A stretch of DNA of 64,000 nucleotides from Glycomyces salinus (GCF_016428645.1 NZ_JAELXW010000018.1:1-64000); one strand, 5' to 3'. Shown: positions 25,621 to 34,778, counted from the stretch's first letter. The notes: generated by a model from the sequence alone, not told the origin. Program-made: numbers and translations.

Positions 25621-26637
25621 TCAGGCCGATTCGCGCTGCACCAGCTCGGTCGGCAGGATCGTCTCGCGCTGGACCGGCTCCCCGGCCAGCAGCGCGAGCA
25701 TGTGCAGCGCCAGCGTCCGGCCGATATCGGTGATCGGCTGCCGCACCGTGGTCAGCGGCGGCTCGCTGTAGGAGGCCATCGCGATGTCGTCGAAGCCGAC
25801 CACCGCCACGTCCTCGGGCACGCGCCTCCCGGCCTCCCGCAGGGCGATGAGCGCGCCGTGCGCCATCAGGTCGGAGGCGGCGAACACCGCGTCCAGGTCC
25901 GGCTCGTCGGACAGCAGCTGCCGCATCGCGTCGAGCCCGGACTGGGCCGTGAAGTCGCCGACGGCCACTATCGCCCGCCGGTCCGCCGCCGCCAGGGCCG
26001 CCCGGTAGCCGGCCAGGCGGCCCCGGCCGGCGACCATGTCCTGCGGCCCGGCCACGGTCGCGATCCGCGTCCGGCCCCGCGCCAGCAGGTACTCCACGGC
26101 CTTCCGGACGCCGCCGACATGGTCGACGTCGATGTAGGGCACCGTCGAGTGCGGCAGCATCCCGTTGACCACCACCGGGACCCCGCGCCGCACGATCAGC
26201 TCCGGCAGCGGGTCGGCGTCGTGCAGCGAGGCGAACATGACTCCGTCGACGTGGCCGCCGACCGCGTACCGCTCGACGCGATCGCGGCCCTCGGCCGAAC
26301 CGGTCGTCATCAGCACCAGGAGCTTCCCGGCCGCGTCCAGTTCGGCGGCCACGCCCCGGATCACCCCGGGGAAGAACTGGTCGTCGGAGAACACGCGGGT
26401 AGGCGCCTCGGGGACGATGAGCGCCACCGAGTCCGTCCGCTGGGTCACCAGCGACCGGGCCGCGGCGTGCGGCACATAGCCCATGTCCGAGGCCGCCTCC
26501 TCGACCGCCTTGCGCAGATGCTCGGCCACCGTCGTCTGGCCGTTGACCACGCGCGAGACCGTCGCGCGCGAGACACCGGCGCGCTCGGCCACCTGCTCGA
26601 GGGTCGGACGCCGTCGTCCGTTCCCGCTGCTCGCCAT
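25621..26637 (-). CDS. LacI-family transcriptional regulator
   Basis: 338 residues. N-terminal HTH with TLEQVAERAGVSRATVSRVVNG and hinge AARSLVTQRTDSVA, then the periplasmic-binding-protein-like ligand domain. I start at MASSGNGRRRP; an upstream in-frame start is less likely. It lies 160 nt downstream of the GH16 glucanase gene on the same strand, so it probably controls that gene in response to a glucan-derived sugar. The 20-bp palindrome upstream of GH16 is its probable operator. Confidence 0.9.
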   Translation of the reverse strand: MASSGNGRRRPTLEQVAERAGVSRATVSRVVNGQTTVAEHLRKAVEEAASDMGYVPHAAARSLVTQRTDSVALIVPEAPTRVFSDDQFFPGVIRGVAAELDAAGKLLVLMTTGSAEGRDRVERYAVGGHVDGVMFASLHDADPLPELIVRRGVPVVVNGMLPHSTVPYIDVDHVGGVRKAVEYLLARGRTRIATVAGPQDMVAGRGRLAGYRAALAAADRRAIVAVGDFTAQSGLDAMRQLLSDEPDLDAVFAASDLMAHGALIALREAGRRVPEDVAVVGFDDIAMASYSEPPLTTVRQPITDIGRTLALHMLALLAGEPVQRETILPTELVQRESA

Positions 26638-26800
26638 CGCCTTACGCCCAGCCCTTCGCCGCACTTTGCATGATCGCGCCGATCATGTACCCGCCCAGCA
26701 GCGTGAACACCGCCAGTAGGGGAAGGGTAGCCAGCGCCCTCGCGGCCGGTACCGGCGAGTGGTCGGTCGCATACCCTCCCGAAACCGGAAGAATGCCCTT

Positions 26801-28201
26801 CTATCTGCGGAAATGGAACTGGTCGACCGACACGAACGGGTCGGGCTGACCGGAGGTGAAGGTGAGGTAGACGTCGTGGACGCCGGTGGTGGAGGCGACG
26901 TTGCCGGGCACGTCCCGCCAGGACTCCCAGCCTCCGGTGCTCCCCACCGCGAACGAGCCGATCGGATCGGCGGTGGCCGAGTCGAGCCGGACCTCGACCA
27001 GGCCGCTGACCCCGCCGGCGGCGCCGGAGGCGACCGTGGCGACGAAGTCGATCGGGCCGCTCGACCCGAAGTCGACGTCGTCATAGCGGAGCCAGGCGCC
27101 GTCGCCGAGCGGTCCGACGGCCGATCCGGAGACGGTGGCGCCCTCAGCGTCGTCGAAGTCGGTCGCGTCGATGGGGGAGTAGGCGTCGTGGCCGTCGCCG
27201 GGCTCATCGGGCTCGGAAGTGGTCGGGTCGGGGTCGGTCGAGCCGCCGCGGGTGTAGACGCGGACGTAGTCGACCAGGAGCGAGTGGCCCGGCTCGGTCG
27301 CGCCGGTGGGGGTGGCGATCCCCGAGACCCCGTCGGGGAAGGCGCCGCCGACGGCCAGGTTGAGCAGGATGAAGTATCCGGCGTGCTCGGTCATGTCCGC
27401 CCAGGTGCCGGCGGGCAGGTCGGACTCGCGGACGGTGTGGTACAGCTGCCCGTCGGCGTACCAGCGCAGCTCGCCGGTCGATCCGGAGTCGTCCCATTCG
27501 AACGCGTAGGTGTGGAAGCCGGTGTGGCAGCTGCCGCCGCAGGTGGTGGTGGCGCCGAGCCCGTTGTTCTCGTTGCACGGGCCGCCGGGGGCGGTGCCGC
27601 AGTGGAGGACGCCGTGGACGGTGTCGGAGCCGTTGACGTTCTCCATGACGTCGAACTCGCCGATGCCCGGCCAGTTCCAGTAGTTCCCGCGGTAGGGCGA
27701 GCCGAGCGCCCAGAACGCCGGCCAGTACCCGAGGGCGGCGTCGCCGGTGACCTGGGGGAGCTGGAGGCTGCCCTCGATGCGCATGGCCCCGCCCTCGGGG
27801 GCGCGGAAGTCGTCGCGGTTGGTCTCGATGCGCCCTGAGGTCCAGTTGCCGGAGCCGTCGCGCAGGGCGGTGATGTTCAGGTTGCCGTCGCCGTCCAGGG
27901 AGATGTTGGCCGGGTCGTCGGTGTGGTAAGCGATCTCGCCGGTGCCCCAGTTGTCGGGACCGCCCGGGTAGGAGTGTCCGATGTCGAAACGCCAGTTGTC
28001 GGTCGACGGCAGCTGGCCGGCGGGCCCGTCGAAGTCGTCGGACCATACCAGTTCCCAGTCCTGGGATGCCTGGGGCGGGGTCTGGGCCCCGGCGGAGGTG
28101 ATGGTGAGCGCGGCCGCGGCGGTGACCGCCACGGCGGCCGCGAGCGCGGCGGCGACGCGAACCGGGAGGCGGCGCCGGGATCTGGTTCTGTCTGCGGTCA
28201 T
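26801..28201 (-). CDS. secreted GH16 beta-glucanase with C-terminal CBM6-like domain
   Basis: 466 residues. Sec signal peptide (about 1-40, RRR followed by an Ala/Val core, cleavage near AGAQ). GH16 catalytic domain about 47-315, laminarinase-like, with the motif GEFDVMENVNG holding nucleophile Glu182, Asp184 and acid/base Glu187. A Thr/Glu/Pro linker (DPDPTTSEPDEPGDG) leads to a C-terminal beta-sandwich (about 340-466) resembling CBM6 (DSVDQFHF-type end). It would degrade beta-1,3- or mixed-linked glucan outside the cell. ATG with AGGAG 5 nt upstream. Confidence 0.92.
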   Translation of the reverse strand: MTADRTRSRRRLPVRVAAALAAAVAVTAAAALTITSAGAQTPPQASQDWELVWSDDFDGPAGQLPSTDNWRFDIGHSYPGGPDNWGTGEIAYHTDDPANISLDGDGNLNITALRDGSGNWTSGRIETNRDDFRAPEGGAMRIEGSLQLPQVTGDAALGYWPAFWALGSPYRGNYWNWPGIGEFDVMENVNGSDTVHGVLHCGTAPGGPCNENNGLGATTTCGGSCHTGFHTYAFEWDDSGSTGELRWYADGQLYHTVRESDLPAGTWADMTEHAGYFILLNLAVGGAFPDGVSGIATPTGATEPGHSLLVDYVRVYTRGGSTDPDPTTSEPDEPGDGHDAYSPIDATDFDDAEGATVSGSAVGPLGDGAWLRYDDVDFGSSGPIDFVATVASGAAGGVSGLVEVRLDSATADPIGSFAVGSTGGWESWRDVPGNVASTTGVHDVYLTFTSGQPDPFVSVDQFHFRR

Positions 28202-28265
28202 GATGACTCCTGAGTCGTAGGAGAGGGATCGCGCTCTCTGTGTTCTGAGCTAGTGCAGAACGCTA

Positions 28266-28285
28266 ATGAGAGAGCGCTCTCTCAT
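28266..28285 (-). promoter_or_regulatory. perfect 20-bp palindromic operator upstream of the GH16 gene
   Basis: ATGAGAGAGC followed by its exact complement GCTCTCTCAT. Its core AGAGCGCTCT has the central CG of LacI-family operators and resembles the GAGCGCTC sites of actinobacterial CebR-type regulators. It lies about 65 bp upstream of the GH16 start. A half-site (GCGCTCTCT) lies between it and the gene at about 28231-28239. The adjoining stretch to 28403 holds nothing else I can support. Confidence 0.72.
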
Positions 28286-28403
28286 CGGTCTAGAGTCATG
28301 TTTCTACCGAACATATCAATGTATGTCAATCCAACTGGGCCGATTCGTCGCCGGACGGCGAGGATCAAACGCTTTCAACCGGCGCGGCGGATGGACCCGG
28401 GCC

Positions 28404-28856
28404 TCAAGTCCCGGACTCCTCGGCCCCCGGCTCGGGCCTGCGCCGCTCCCGGGAGTGCTGGCGGAGCTCGTCGAGGCGCTCCCGCCGCTCGGTGCTCAGC
28501 CGGTCCAGGCGGTTCTGGCGCTCCCGCCGCTCCTCAGGGGACTCGGTGCCGCCGAGCATCCGCTTCTCGAGCCACTCCACGTGCTCGGCGTGCGAAGCGG
28601 CGTTGATCGCGCGCACGTCCTGGTAGGTGTCCCGCAGCGACTCCATCCGCTTGAGCGCGTCATGGCACTGCGCCAGCAGGATCTCGATGTCGGCGTTCTC
28701 ATCCGAGGTCGCGTCCATCCGGCGGGCCTCCAGCCACGCGATGCCCTCCCGCAGCTTCTCGCGCGCCTTGAGATTGTGGACGGCGAGCTCCTCGACGATC
28801 TGGTCGGTCAGTTCGAGGAAGTTCAAGTGCGGATCGGGGCGATCGTCGGTGCCCAT
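28404..28856 (-). CDS. coiled-coil protein of unknown function
   Basis: 150 residues, very rich in charged residues and almost wholly helical (LKAREKLREGIAWLEAR, RRERQNRLDRLSTERRERLD). No signal peptide or membrane segment; probably cytoplasmic. I do not recognise a family. ATG with AAGGACA upstream. It is divergent from the HEGGH membrane protein, with 105 bp between starts, but nothing shows that they work together. Confidence 0.6.
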   Translation of the reverse strand: MGTDDRPDPHLNFLELTDQIVEELAVHNLKAREKLREGIAWLEARRMDATSDENADIEILLAQCHDALKRMESLRDTYQDVRAINAASHAEHVEWLEKRMLGGTESPEERRERQNRLDRLSTERRERLDELRQHSRERRRPEPGAEESGT

Positions 28857-28961
28857 CTGGGGCTGTCCTTCCGTGCGGAGGAGATGCCTGCCTCCTCTAC
28901 GATACGGCTGGACACTGGAAGTCCGATCACCGAGCGTCCGATCCCCCGGAGACGAGGCCCC

Positions 28962-29699
28962 TTGGATACCTTCGACGCGGTCATCGACCGCCTTACCCAG
29001 ACCCAGTCGGCCCCGCCGGCGGGCGTCATGCTCGCCTGCCTTGGCGCGGCGGCGGTCATGGTCCTGTACGCGCCGCTGTGGCGCTGGAGCCGCGGCCTGG
29101 TCACCATCGCCCATGAGGGCGGCCACGCCCTCATGGCGGTCCTCATGCGCCGCCGCCTGACCGGCATCCGCCTCCACGCCGACACCTCGGGGCTGACTTT
29201 CTCCCGCGGCAAGCCCACCGGGTTCGGCGCGGCGATGACGCTCCTGGCCGGCTACATCGCCCCCGCCGCGCTCGGCCTGGCCGCGGCCGCCCTGACCGGC
29301 GCGGGGTACATCGTGGCGCTGCTGTGGATCACCCTGGTGCTGCTGGCGGTCATGCTCGCGTTCATCCGCAACTGGTACGGCGCGCTGGCCCTGGTGATCG
29401 TCGGCGCCGGAGTCTTCGCCGCCACCTGGTACGGCAACGCGATCGTCCAGACCGTGGCCGCCTACCTCGGAGCCTGGCTGCTGCTGCTCGGCTCGGTCAA
29501 ACCGGTCCTCGAACTCGGCGCCCGCCGCCGCGGCAGGCGCACTCCCGGCGCCTCCGACGCCGACCAGCTGGCCGGGATCACCCCGCTGCCGGCCGGGCTG
29601 TGGATCTTCCTGTTCTCCCTGGCCACCATCGCCGCTGCCGCCTGGGGCACCTGGATGCTCCTGCCGGTCGAGGAATGGGGCTGGTTGCGGCCGTCCTAA
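28962..29699 (+). CDS. M50-like membrane metalloprotease homologue
   Basis: 245 residues, five to six membrane segments. The zinc-protease motif HExxH is present as HEGGH (His51, Glu52, His55), in a membrane context resembling the actinobacterial M50B peptidase-like proteins. A conserved NWYG segment follows, but I cannot see a clear third zinc ligand, so activity is uncertain. I start at the TTG (LDTFDAVIDRL) with GACGAGG upstream; longer in-frame extensions upstream look non-coding. Its stop overlaps that of the convergent hrpB gene by 4 nt. Confidence 0.75.
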   Translation: MDTFDAVIDRLTQTQSAPPAGVMLACLGAAAVMVLYAPLWRWSRGLVTIAHEGGHALMAVLMRRRLTGIRLHADTSGLTFSRGKPTGFGAAMTLLAGYIAPAALGLAAAALTGAGYIVALLWITLVLLAVMLAFIRNWYGALALVIVGAGVFAATWYGNAIVQTVAAYLGAWLLLLGSVKPVLELGARRRGRRTPGASDADQLAGITPLPAGLWIFLFSLATIAAAAWGTWMLLPVEEWGWLRPS

Positions 29700-32137
29700 G
29701 CCCTGCGGCGCTTGACCGTCCGCCACCGCGGCTCGGCGGTCAGCGGGTCCTCGGGCCAGTCGTGCTTGGGGTAGCGGCCGCGCATCTCCCCCCGCACCTC
29801 CCGATACGGTCCGGCCCAGAACGAGGCCAGGTCGGCGGTCACGGCCAGTGGCCGACCGGCCGGGCTGAGCAGATGCACCACCACCGGCTCCCCGGCCACC
29901 TCGGGCACCTTCGACGTCCCGAACATCTCCTGGAGCTTGACCTCCAGCACGACCGCGTCGCGCCCGTAGTCGAGGCGGACCGTGCGGCCGCTGGGAACCT
30001 CGATCGAGTCGGGCGCGACCCGGTCGATGTTCTCCCGCCACGGCAGCAGGTTCCGCAGCGCCGCGGCCACGTCGATGCGCTTGAGGTCGGCCTCGCCGCG
30101 GACCCGGGAGAGCCACGGCTCCAGCCAGTCCAGGTCGCCGCTCAGCGCCTCGTCGCCGACGTCCGGCCAGGGCTCCCCGAGTTTCTCGTGGCACCAACGC
30201 ATCCGCGCGCGCAGCCGCTTCGCCGGTTCGGTCCACCTCAGCAGGCCGACCCCCGCGTGCAGGGCGCCCACCAGGGCCTGGTGCATGAACTCCGGATCGG
30301 GGTCGGGAATCTGCCGCGAGGACAGGACGATCGCGCCCAGGCGGGTGAGCCGCGAGGCCCGCAGCCCGCCGGAGCCCCATTCGATGACCGAGGCGGTCTC
30401 GGTGGCGCCTCCGAGCTCGACCGCCAGCTCGCCGTCGATCGGGACCGCCGCGCGGACGGTGGCCGCGGCCCGTCCGGGGGACCGGTCGGCGTCGGCGATC
30501 GCCAGCCATTCGCTCCCCGACAGCGGTGAACCGTCCGCGACCACCGCGCCGGTCCCGGCCACCGTCAGCCACTGGCCGCCGCTGCGCTTGGCCACGCGCT
30601 CGGGGAACGCCAATGCCACGATGGTCGCCGCGGCCTCGTCGTCGGACGAGCGCCGGTCGACCCGGGGAACGTTGACGCTCAGCCGCCTGACCTCCTTGCG
30701 CCATTCGCCGTCCCCTCCGGACCTGGCCCTGCGCCACTCGGCCAGCAGGTCGTCGGACCTGCCGCGCCGGTCGAGCCCGAGCAGCGCGACGACCTCGGTC
30801 GCCTTCTCGGACCCGACCCGCTCGGCCCCGTCGATCAGGGCCCGCGCCAGGCGCGGATGGAGCCCCACCTTCGCCAGGGCCCGGCCGCGCTCGGTGGCGC
30901 TGCCGTCGGCGTCGACCGCGCCGAGGGAGCGCAGCGTCTCCCGCGCGGCCTCCAGCGCGCCGCCGGGCGGCCGTCCCGGGAGCGCGAGCCGCTCGACCGC
31001 CGTGCCCCAGCAGGCCGCCTGGAGGGCGAAGGCGGCCAGGTCGGAGGTCTCGATGTCGGGTGTCGGCTGGGCGGGGCGGCGGGCGTGCTCGGCCTCGCTC
31101 CAGCACCGCCACACCGCGCCGGGCGCCTCGCGTCCGGCCCGCCCGGCGCGCTGGTCGCACGAGGCGCGCGAGGCGGCCGTGGTCGTCAGTCCCGGCAGTC
31201 CGCGGGCGTGGTCGACGACCGGGCGGCGGGCGAGTCCGGCGTCGACGACGATCCGCACCCCCGGCACGGTCAGGCTGGACTCGGCGATGTCGGTCGACAG
31301 GATCACCCGGCGCCGGTCGCCGGGGTGCATCGCCCGGTCCTGAGCGGTCGACGAAATCGAGCCATGCAATTGATGTATATCGACGTCGAGGTACTCGAGT
31401 TGTGCGGCGACCCTCCGGATCTCGCCGGCGCCGGGCAGAAAGCACAGCAGGTCGCCCTCGTCGGCCTCCAGGGCCCGCTCGATCGTGCAGGCCGCGTGCG
31501 CCAGCGCCCGGGGGTCGACCCGCAGGCCGTCGGGCGGCGAGATCCGCTCCCGCGGCGGCACCCAGTGCATCGCGACCGGGTGCCTGGCCGGGGCGGAGGA
31601 GACGGTCGGGGCGTCCTCAAGCAGGCGCGTCCACAGCGCCACGTCGGCGGTCGCCGAGGCCGCGACCAGGGCCAGGTCGGGGCGGAGGATCTGCCGGGTC
31701 TCGATCAGGAACGCGCAGGCCGTGTCGGTCTCCAGGTGGCGTTCGTGGCACTCGTCGAGCATGACCGCGTCGACGCCCGGCAGCTCGGGGTCACCCAGCA
31801 GCCGGTTCAGCAGGACCCCGGTGGTCACCACCTCGACGCGCGTGGCGGCAGAGCGCTTGGACTCCCCGCGGATCCGGTAGCCGATGCTCCGCCCGACCGG
31901 CTCGCCGAGGATCGCGGCCATCCGCCGCGCGGCCGAGCGCGCCGCCAGCCGCCTCGGCTCGGCGACCAGCACCGTCCGCTCGGTCCCGCCGTCGAGCAGA
32001 CCGGCCAGGGCCAGCGGCGCGAGCGTGGTCTTGCCGGTGCCCGGGGGTGCGGACAGGACCGCGGTCCCGGTCTCGTCGACGGCGCGCAGCAGATCGGGGA
32101 GGGCCTGGCGGATCGGCAGCTCGGGAGGCTCGGACAT
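29696..32137 (-). CDS. hrpB: ATP-dependent helicase HrpB
   Basis: 813 residues, close to the family's length. DEAH-type RNA helicase: Walker A SAPPGTGKTTLAP, DEAH box variant MLDECHERH, motif III SATAD, motif VI QRAGRAGR. The C-terminal HrpB-specific domain contains KLQEMFGTSKVPEVAG and LAVTADLASFW. Function in bacteria is poorly defined, with RNA processing assumed. I start at MSEPPELPI; a Met three codons earlier is possible. Confidence 0.92.
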   Translation of the reverse strand: MSEPPELPIRQALPDLLRAVDETGTAVLSAPPGTGKTTLAPLALAGLLDGGTERTVLVAEPRRLAARSAARRMAAILGEPVGRSIGYRIRGESKRSAATRVEVVTTGVLLNRLLGDPELPGVDAVMLDECHERHLETDTACAFLIETRQILRPDLALVAASATADVALWTRLLEDAPTVSSAPARHPVAMHWVPPRERISPPDGLRVDPRALAHAACTIERALEADEGDLLCFLPGAGEIRRVAAQLEYLDVDIHQLHGSISSTAQDRAMHPGDRRRVILSTDIAESSLTVPGVRIVVDAGLARRPVVDHARGLPGLTTTAASRASCDQRAGRAGREAPGAVWRCWSEAEHARRPAQPTPDIETSDLAAFALQAACWGTAVERLALPGRPPGGALEAARETLRSLGAVDADGSATERGRALAKVGLHPRLARALIDGAERVGSEKATEVVALLGLDRRGRSDDLLAEWRRARSGGDGEWRKEVRRLSVNVPRVDRRSSDDEAAATIVALAFPERVAKRSGGQWLTVAGTGAVVADGSPLSGSEWLAIADADRSPGRAAATVRAAVPIDGELAVELGGATETASVIEWGSGGLRASRLTRLGAIVLSSRQIPDPDPEFMHQALVGALHAGVGLLRWTEPAKRLRARMRWCHEKLGEPWPDVGDEALSGDLDWLEPWLSRVRGEADLKRIDVAAALRNLLPWRENIDRVAPDSIEVPSGRTVRLDYGRDAVVLEVKLQEMFGTSKVPEVAGEPVVVHLLSPAGRPLAVTADLASFWAGPYREVRGEMRGRYPKHDWPEDPLTAEPRWRTVKRRRA

Positions 32138-32202
32138 GCCGACCATTGTCGCGGGTGCGGAATCGGCTGCGAGCGGGGGAGAGTGAATCTATCGTTTTCT
32201 AT

Positions 32203-32730
32203 ATGAGACGTGTATTTCGAAAGAGCGGCCTCGGGGCCGCCGCGGCGATCCTGGCCGCGGCCATGGCCCTGGCGGCCTGCGGCGACGGCGATGACGGCGG
32301 TTCGGACGGCGGCGGAGGCTACGGAGGCGTCCCCGATACCGACGGCGAGGAGGAGACGACCACCGAGGCGGCGTCGGCGACCGTGGCCACGGGCGAGACC
32401 TCCCTGGGCGAGGTCCTGGTCGACGGCGAGGGCATGACCCTCTACTTGTTCACCGACGACACCGACGGCACCTCCACCTGCTACGAGCAGTGCGAGGAGA
32501 ATTGGCCTCCGCTGCTGGTCGAGGGGACGGCGGACGTCGGGGGTGCCGCCGACGAAGCGCTGCTGGGCACCACCGAACGCGACGACGGCTCCACGCAGGT
32601 CACCTACAACGACTGGCCGCTGTACTACTGGGCGGCCGACACCGCGCCCGGGGACGTGGACGGCCAAGGGGTCGGCGGCGTCTGGTTCGTCCTCGACGCC
32701 GAGGGCAACGCGGTGGAGACCACCGGCTGA
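32203..32730 (+). CDS. secreted lipoprotein with two lipoprotein_15-type repeats
   Basis: 175 residues. Signal peptide with lipobox LAAC at about 23-26, so it is lipid-anchored at the cell surface. A Gly/Asp/Thr-rich linker is followed by two copies of the secreted repeat: TLYLFTDDTDGTSTCYEQC with NWPPL, and TYNDWPLYYWAADTAPGD. The family is common in actinobacteria and of unknown role, sometimes near redox genes. Start ATG lies 7 nt behind TATCGT, so the transcript may be leaderless. Confidence 0.88.
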   Translation: MRRVFRKSGLGAAAAILAAAMALAACGDGDDGGSDGGGGYGGVPDTDGEEETTTEAASATVATGETSLGEVLVDGEGMTLYLFTDDTDGTSTCYEQCEENWPPLLVEGTADVGGAADEALLGTTERDDGSTQVTYNDWPLYYWAADTAPGDVDGQGVGGVWFVLDAEGNAVETTG

Positions 32731-32733
32731 GGC

Positions 32734-34263
32734 TCACACGCCGCAGCCCTCACCGTCGTCCCAGTAAGTGAGTTCGACACGGGTGTTGTCGGGGTCCCGC
32801 TCGCCGTCCTCGGGAGTCGGATCCTGGGTCTCGACCCGGCAGCTTCCGGCGTCCTCGTCCTCGATCAGCCCGTCGTCGGACTCGGCGGCCCAACCGACGT
32901 CGTTGAAGCCGGCTTCGCTGAGCGAGCCGACCGCGTCGGTCAGGACCTGCCCGGTCACGTCGGGCACCGCGACGCCCTGCGGCTCCTCGAGCGTGTGGTC
33001 GCCGGGGTCGGGCTGCTCCTCGTCGTCCGAGGTGTCCTGCTCCTGGTCCTCGTCCTGGTCTTCTTCCTCGTCCGAGCCCTCGTCGGCGGTCTCCTCGGAC
33101 TCGTCCTCAGGGGACTCCTCGTCCTCGGCCTGTTCGGTGGTCGTGGTGTCCTCGGCGCCGGCCCGATCGGGGTCGCCGTCGCGGGGCCACAGCCACACCG
33201 CCGCGACGACCAGGATCATCACTCCCAGGACCGTGAGCACGATCGGCACGACCGGGCTGCGCCCCGGCTCCTCGGGCTCGCGCGGGGCGGGCCAGTCTCG
33301 TTCGGCCGCCGGAGGCGAGTCGAACTCGCTCCTGGGCATGGCCTGGGTTCCGGCCGGGACCACGCCCTGGGGCATGCGCTGCGTGGCCGCCGCCCCGGCG
33401 GCCGCCCGGCCCGGGGGCAGGATCGCCGTCGTGCCGCCCTGCGAGGTTCCCCCGTCGCGGCAGGCCCGAGCGAGCTCGCCGGCCGAGGCGAACCGCTGCC
33501 GCGGGTCCTTGGCCAGGCAGCGCATGACCAGCTGCGCGATCGGCTGGGGGACGTCGGGCGGCAGCGGGTCGGGGGTGCCGGTCAGGTGCCCGGTGATCGC
33601 GGAGGTCGGGTCGGCGCCGTTGAACGGGGTCCGCCCGGCCAGGCACTCGTAGGCGACGATCCCGAGCGAGTAGATGTCGGTCGCGCCGGTCAGCTGCGCG
33701 CCCTGGAGCTGCTCGGGGGAGGCGTAGGCGACGGTGCCCATGACCGTGCCGGTCTCGGTCAGTCCGGCCTGGGCCCGGCCCGCGGCGATGCCGAAGTCGA
33801 CGATCTTGGCGGTGCCGTCGTCGCCGATCAGCAGGTTCCCGGGCTTGATGTCGCGGTGGATGATCCCGGCCCGATGCGCCGTGTCCAGGGCCTCGGCGGC
33901 GCTGGCGACGATCTTGAGCGTCTCGTTCGGGGACAGGCGGCGGCGCTGGGCGATGAGCCTGTCCAGGGAGGTGCCGCGTACCAGCTCCATGATCAGGTAC
34001 GAGGTCAGGCCCTCCGGGCTGTGCTCCTCGCCGTAGTCGTAGAGCGCGACGATGCCCGGCGATTGCAGGGCGGCCACGGCCTGCGCCTCCTGGTGGAAGC
34101 GGGCGCGGAAGCGGTCGTTGCCGGACAGGCCCGCGTGCAGCAGCTTGACGGCCACGGCGCGGTTGAGGCGGGTGTCGGTGCCGCGCCACACCTCTCCCAT
34201 GCCGCCGGCGGCGAGCCGGTCGTCGAGTCGGTAGCGGCCGGCGATGAGCGTCCCGGGGTGCAC
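32734..34263 (-). CDS. PknB-type Ser/Thr protein kinase with one PASTA-like domain
   Basis: 509 residues. Kinase domain 10-270 with Gly loop AAGGMGEVWRG, Lys40 (AVKLL), catalytic HRDIKPGN (Asp138), DFGIA (Asp156) and ASPEQ in the activation segment. One membrane segment (about 340-362, VVPIVLTVLGVMILVVAAVW) is followed by a striking Glu/Asp-rich stretch of about 70 residues and a single PASTA-like domain (VPDVTGQVLTDAVGSLSEAGF). Two Cys in the tail may form a disulphide outside the cell. GTG start with AGAGGG upstream. It may sense cell-wall fragments, by family. Confidence 0.92.
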   Translation of the reverse strand: MHPGTLIAGRYRLDDRLAAGGMGEVWRGTDTRLNRAVAVKLLHAGLSGNDRFRARFHQEAQAVAALQSPGIVALYDYGEEHSPEGLTSYLIMELVRGTSLDRLIAQRRRLSPNETLKIVASAAEALDTAHRAGIIHRDIKPGNLLIGDDGTAKIVDFGIAAGRAQAGLTETGTVMGTVAYASPEQLQGAQLTGATDIYSLGIVAYECLAGRTPFNGADPTSAITGHLTGTPDPLPPDVPQPIAQLVMRCLAKDPRQRFASAGELARACRDGGTSQGGTTAILPPGRAAAGAAATQRMPQGVVPAGTQAMPRSEFDSPPAAERDWPAPREPEEPGRSPVVPIVLTVLGVMILVVAAVWLWPRDGDPDRAGAEDTTTTEQAEDEESPEDESEETADEGSDEEEDQDEDQEQDTSDDEEQPDPGDHTLEEPQGVAVPDVTGQVLTDAVGSLSEAGFNDVGWAAESDDGLIEDEDAGSCRVETQDPTPEDGERDPDNTRVELTYWDDGEGCGV

Positions 34264-34324
34264 TGGCCCTCTTTTCGCTGCGGGAATTCACGTATAGGGA
34301 ACCCCGAGCTTAGTCGGGTCCCGC

Positions 34325-34717
34325 TCAGGCGTCCTCGGCCGGTTCCAGGGTCAGGCTGATGGAGTTGATGCAGTATCGGACATCCTCGGGAAGGTTCCAT
34401 CCCTCGCCGTAGAAGACGTGCCCCAGGTGCGAGTCGCAGTTCGCGCAGCGCACCTCGGTCCGCTCCATGCCCAGGCTGCGGTCGGTCAGGAGTTTCACCC
34501 GCTCCCCGGCCAGCGGGGTCCAGAACGAGGGCCACCCGCACTGGGAGTCGAACTTGGTGTCGGAGGCGAACAGCTCGGCGCCGCAGGCGCGGCACCGGTA
34601 GACGCCCCGGCGCTTCTCGTCGACGTACTCGCCGGTCCACGGCGCCTCGGTGCCGGCCTCGCGCAGCACCCGGTACTCGTCCGGAGTCAGCTTCTGGCGC
34701 CACTGTTCGTCGTTCAT
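34325..34717 (-). CDS. msrB: peptide-methionine (R)-S-oxide reductase
   Basis: 130 residues. Reduces the R epimer of methionine sulfoxide. Zinc-binding pairs CRACG and CANCD, and the catalytic Cys in RYCINSISL are visible, with GWPSFW and GHVF motifs. The start MNDEQWRQKL is preferred over an upstream in-frame Met, since the family begins here. It lies just upstream of the kinase gene on the same strand (about 60 nt). Confidence 0.94.
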   Translation of the reverse strand: MNDEQWRQKLTPDEYRVLREAGTEAPWTGEYVDEKRRGVYRCRACGAELFASDTKFDSQCGWPSFWTPLAGERVKLLTDRSLGMERTEVRCANCDSHLGHVFYGEGWNLPEDVRYCINSISLTLEPAEDA

Positions 34718-34765
34718 GTCTCCGAGTCTAGGCAGCCGAGCCGCCCCGGGGCGGCGGCCGACCAT

Positions 34766-34771
34766 TAAGAT
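34766..34771 (+). promoter_or_regulatory. -10 box of the lactonase gene (leaderless)
   Basis: TAAGAT ends 7 nt before the ATG; no ribosome site between. Confidence 0.5.
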
Positions 34772-34778
34772 CTGCGGA

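Noticed and set aside
28366-28377. CAAACGCTTTCA, a LacI-type half-site
   Set aside because: Only the right half matches a LacI operator and it lies at the 3' end of the coiled-coil gene, away from any promoter.
28857-31445. Minus-strand extension of the coiled-coil gene across the hrpB region
   Set aside because: It runs through hrpB on the same strand in another frame and across the membrane protease; only the part from the ATG at 28856 has protein-like composition and a ribosome site.
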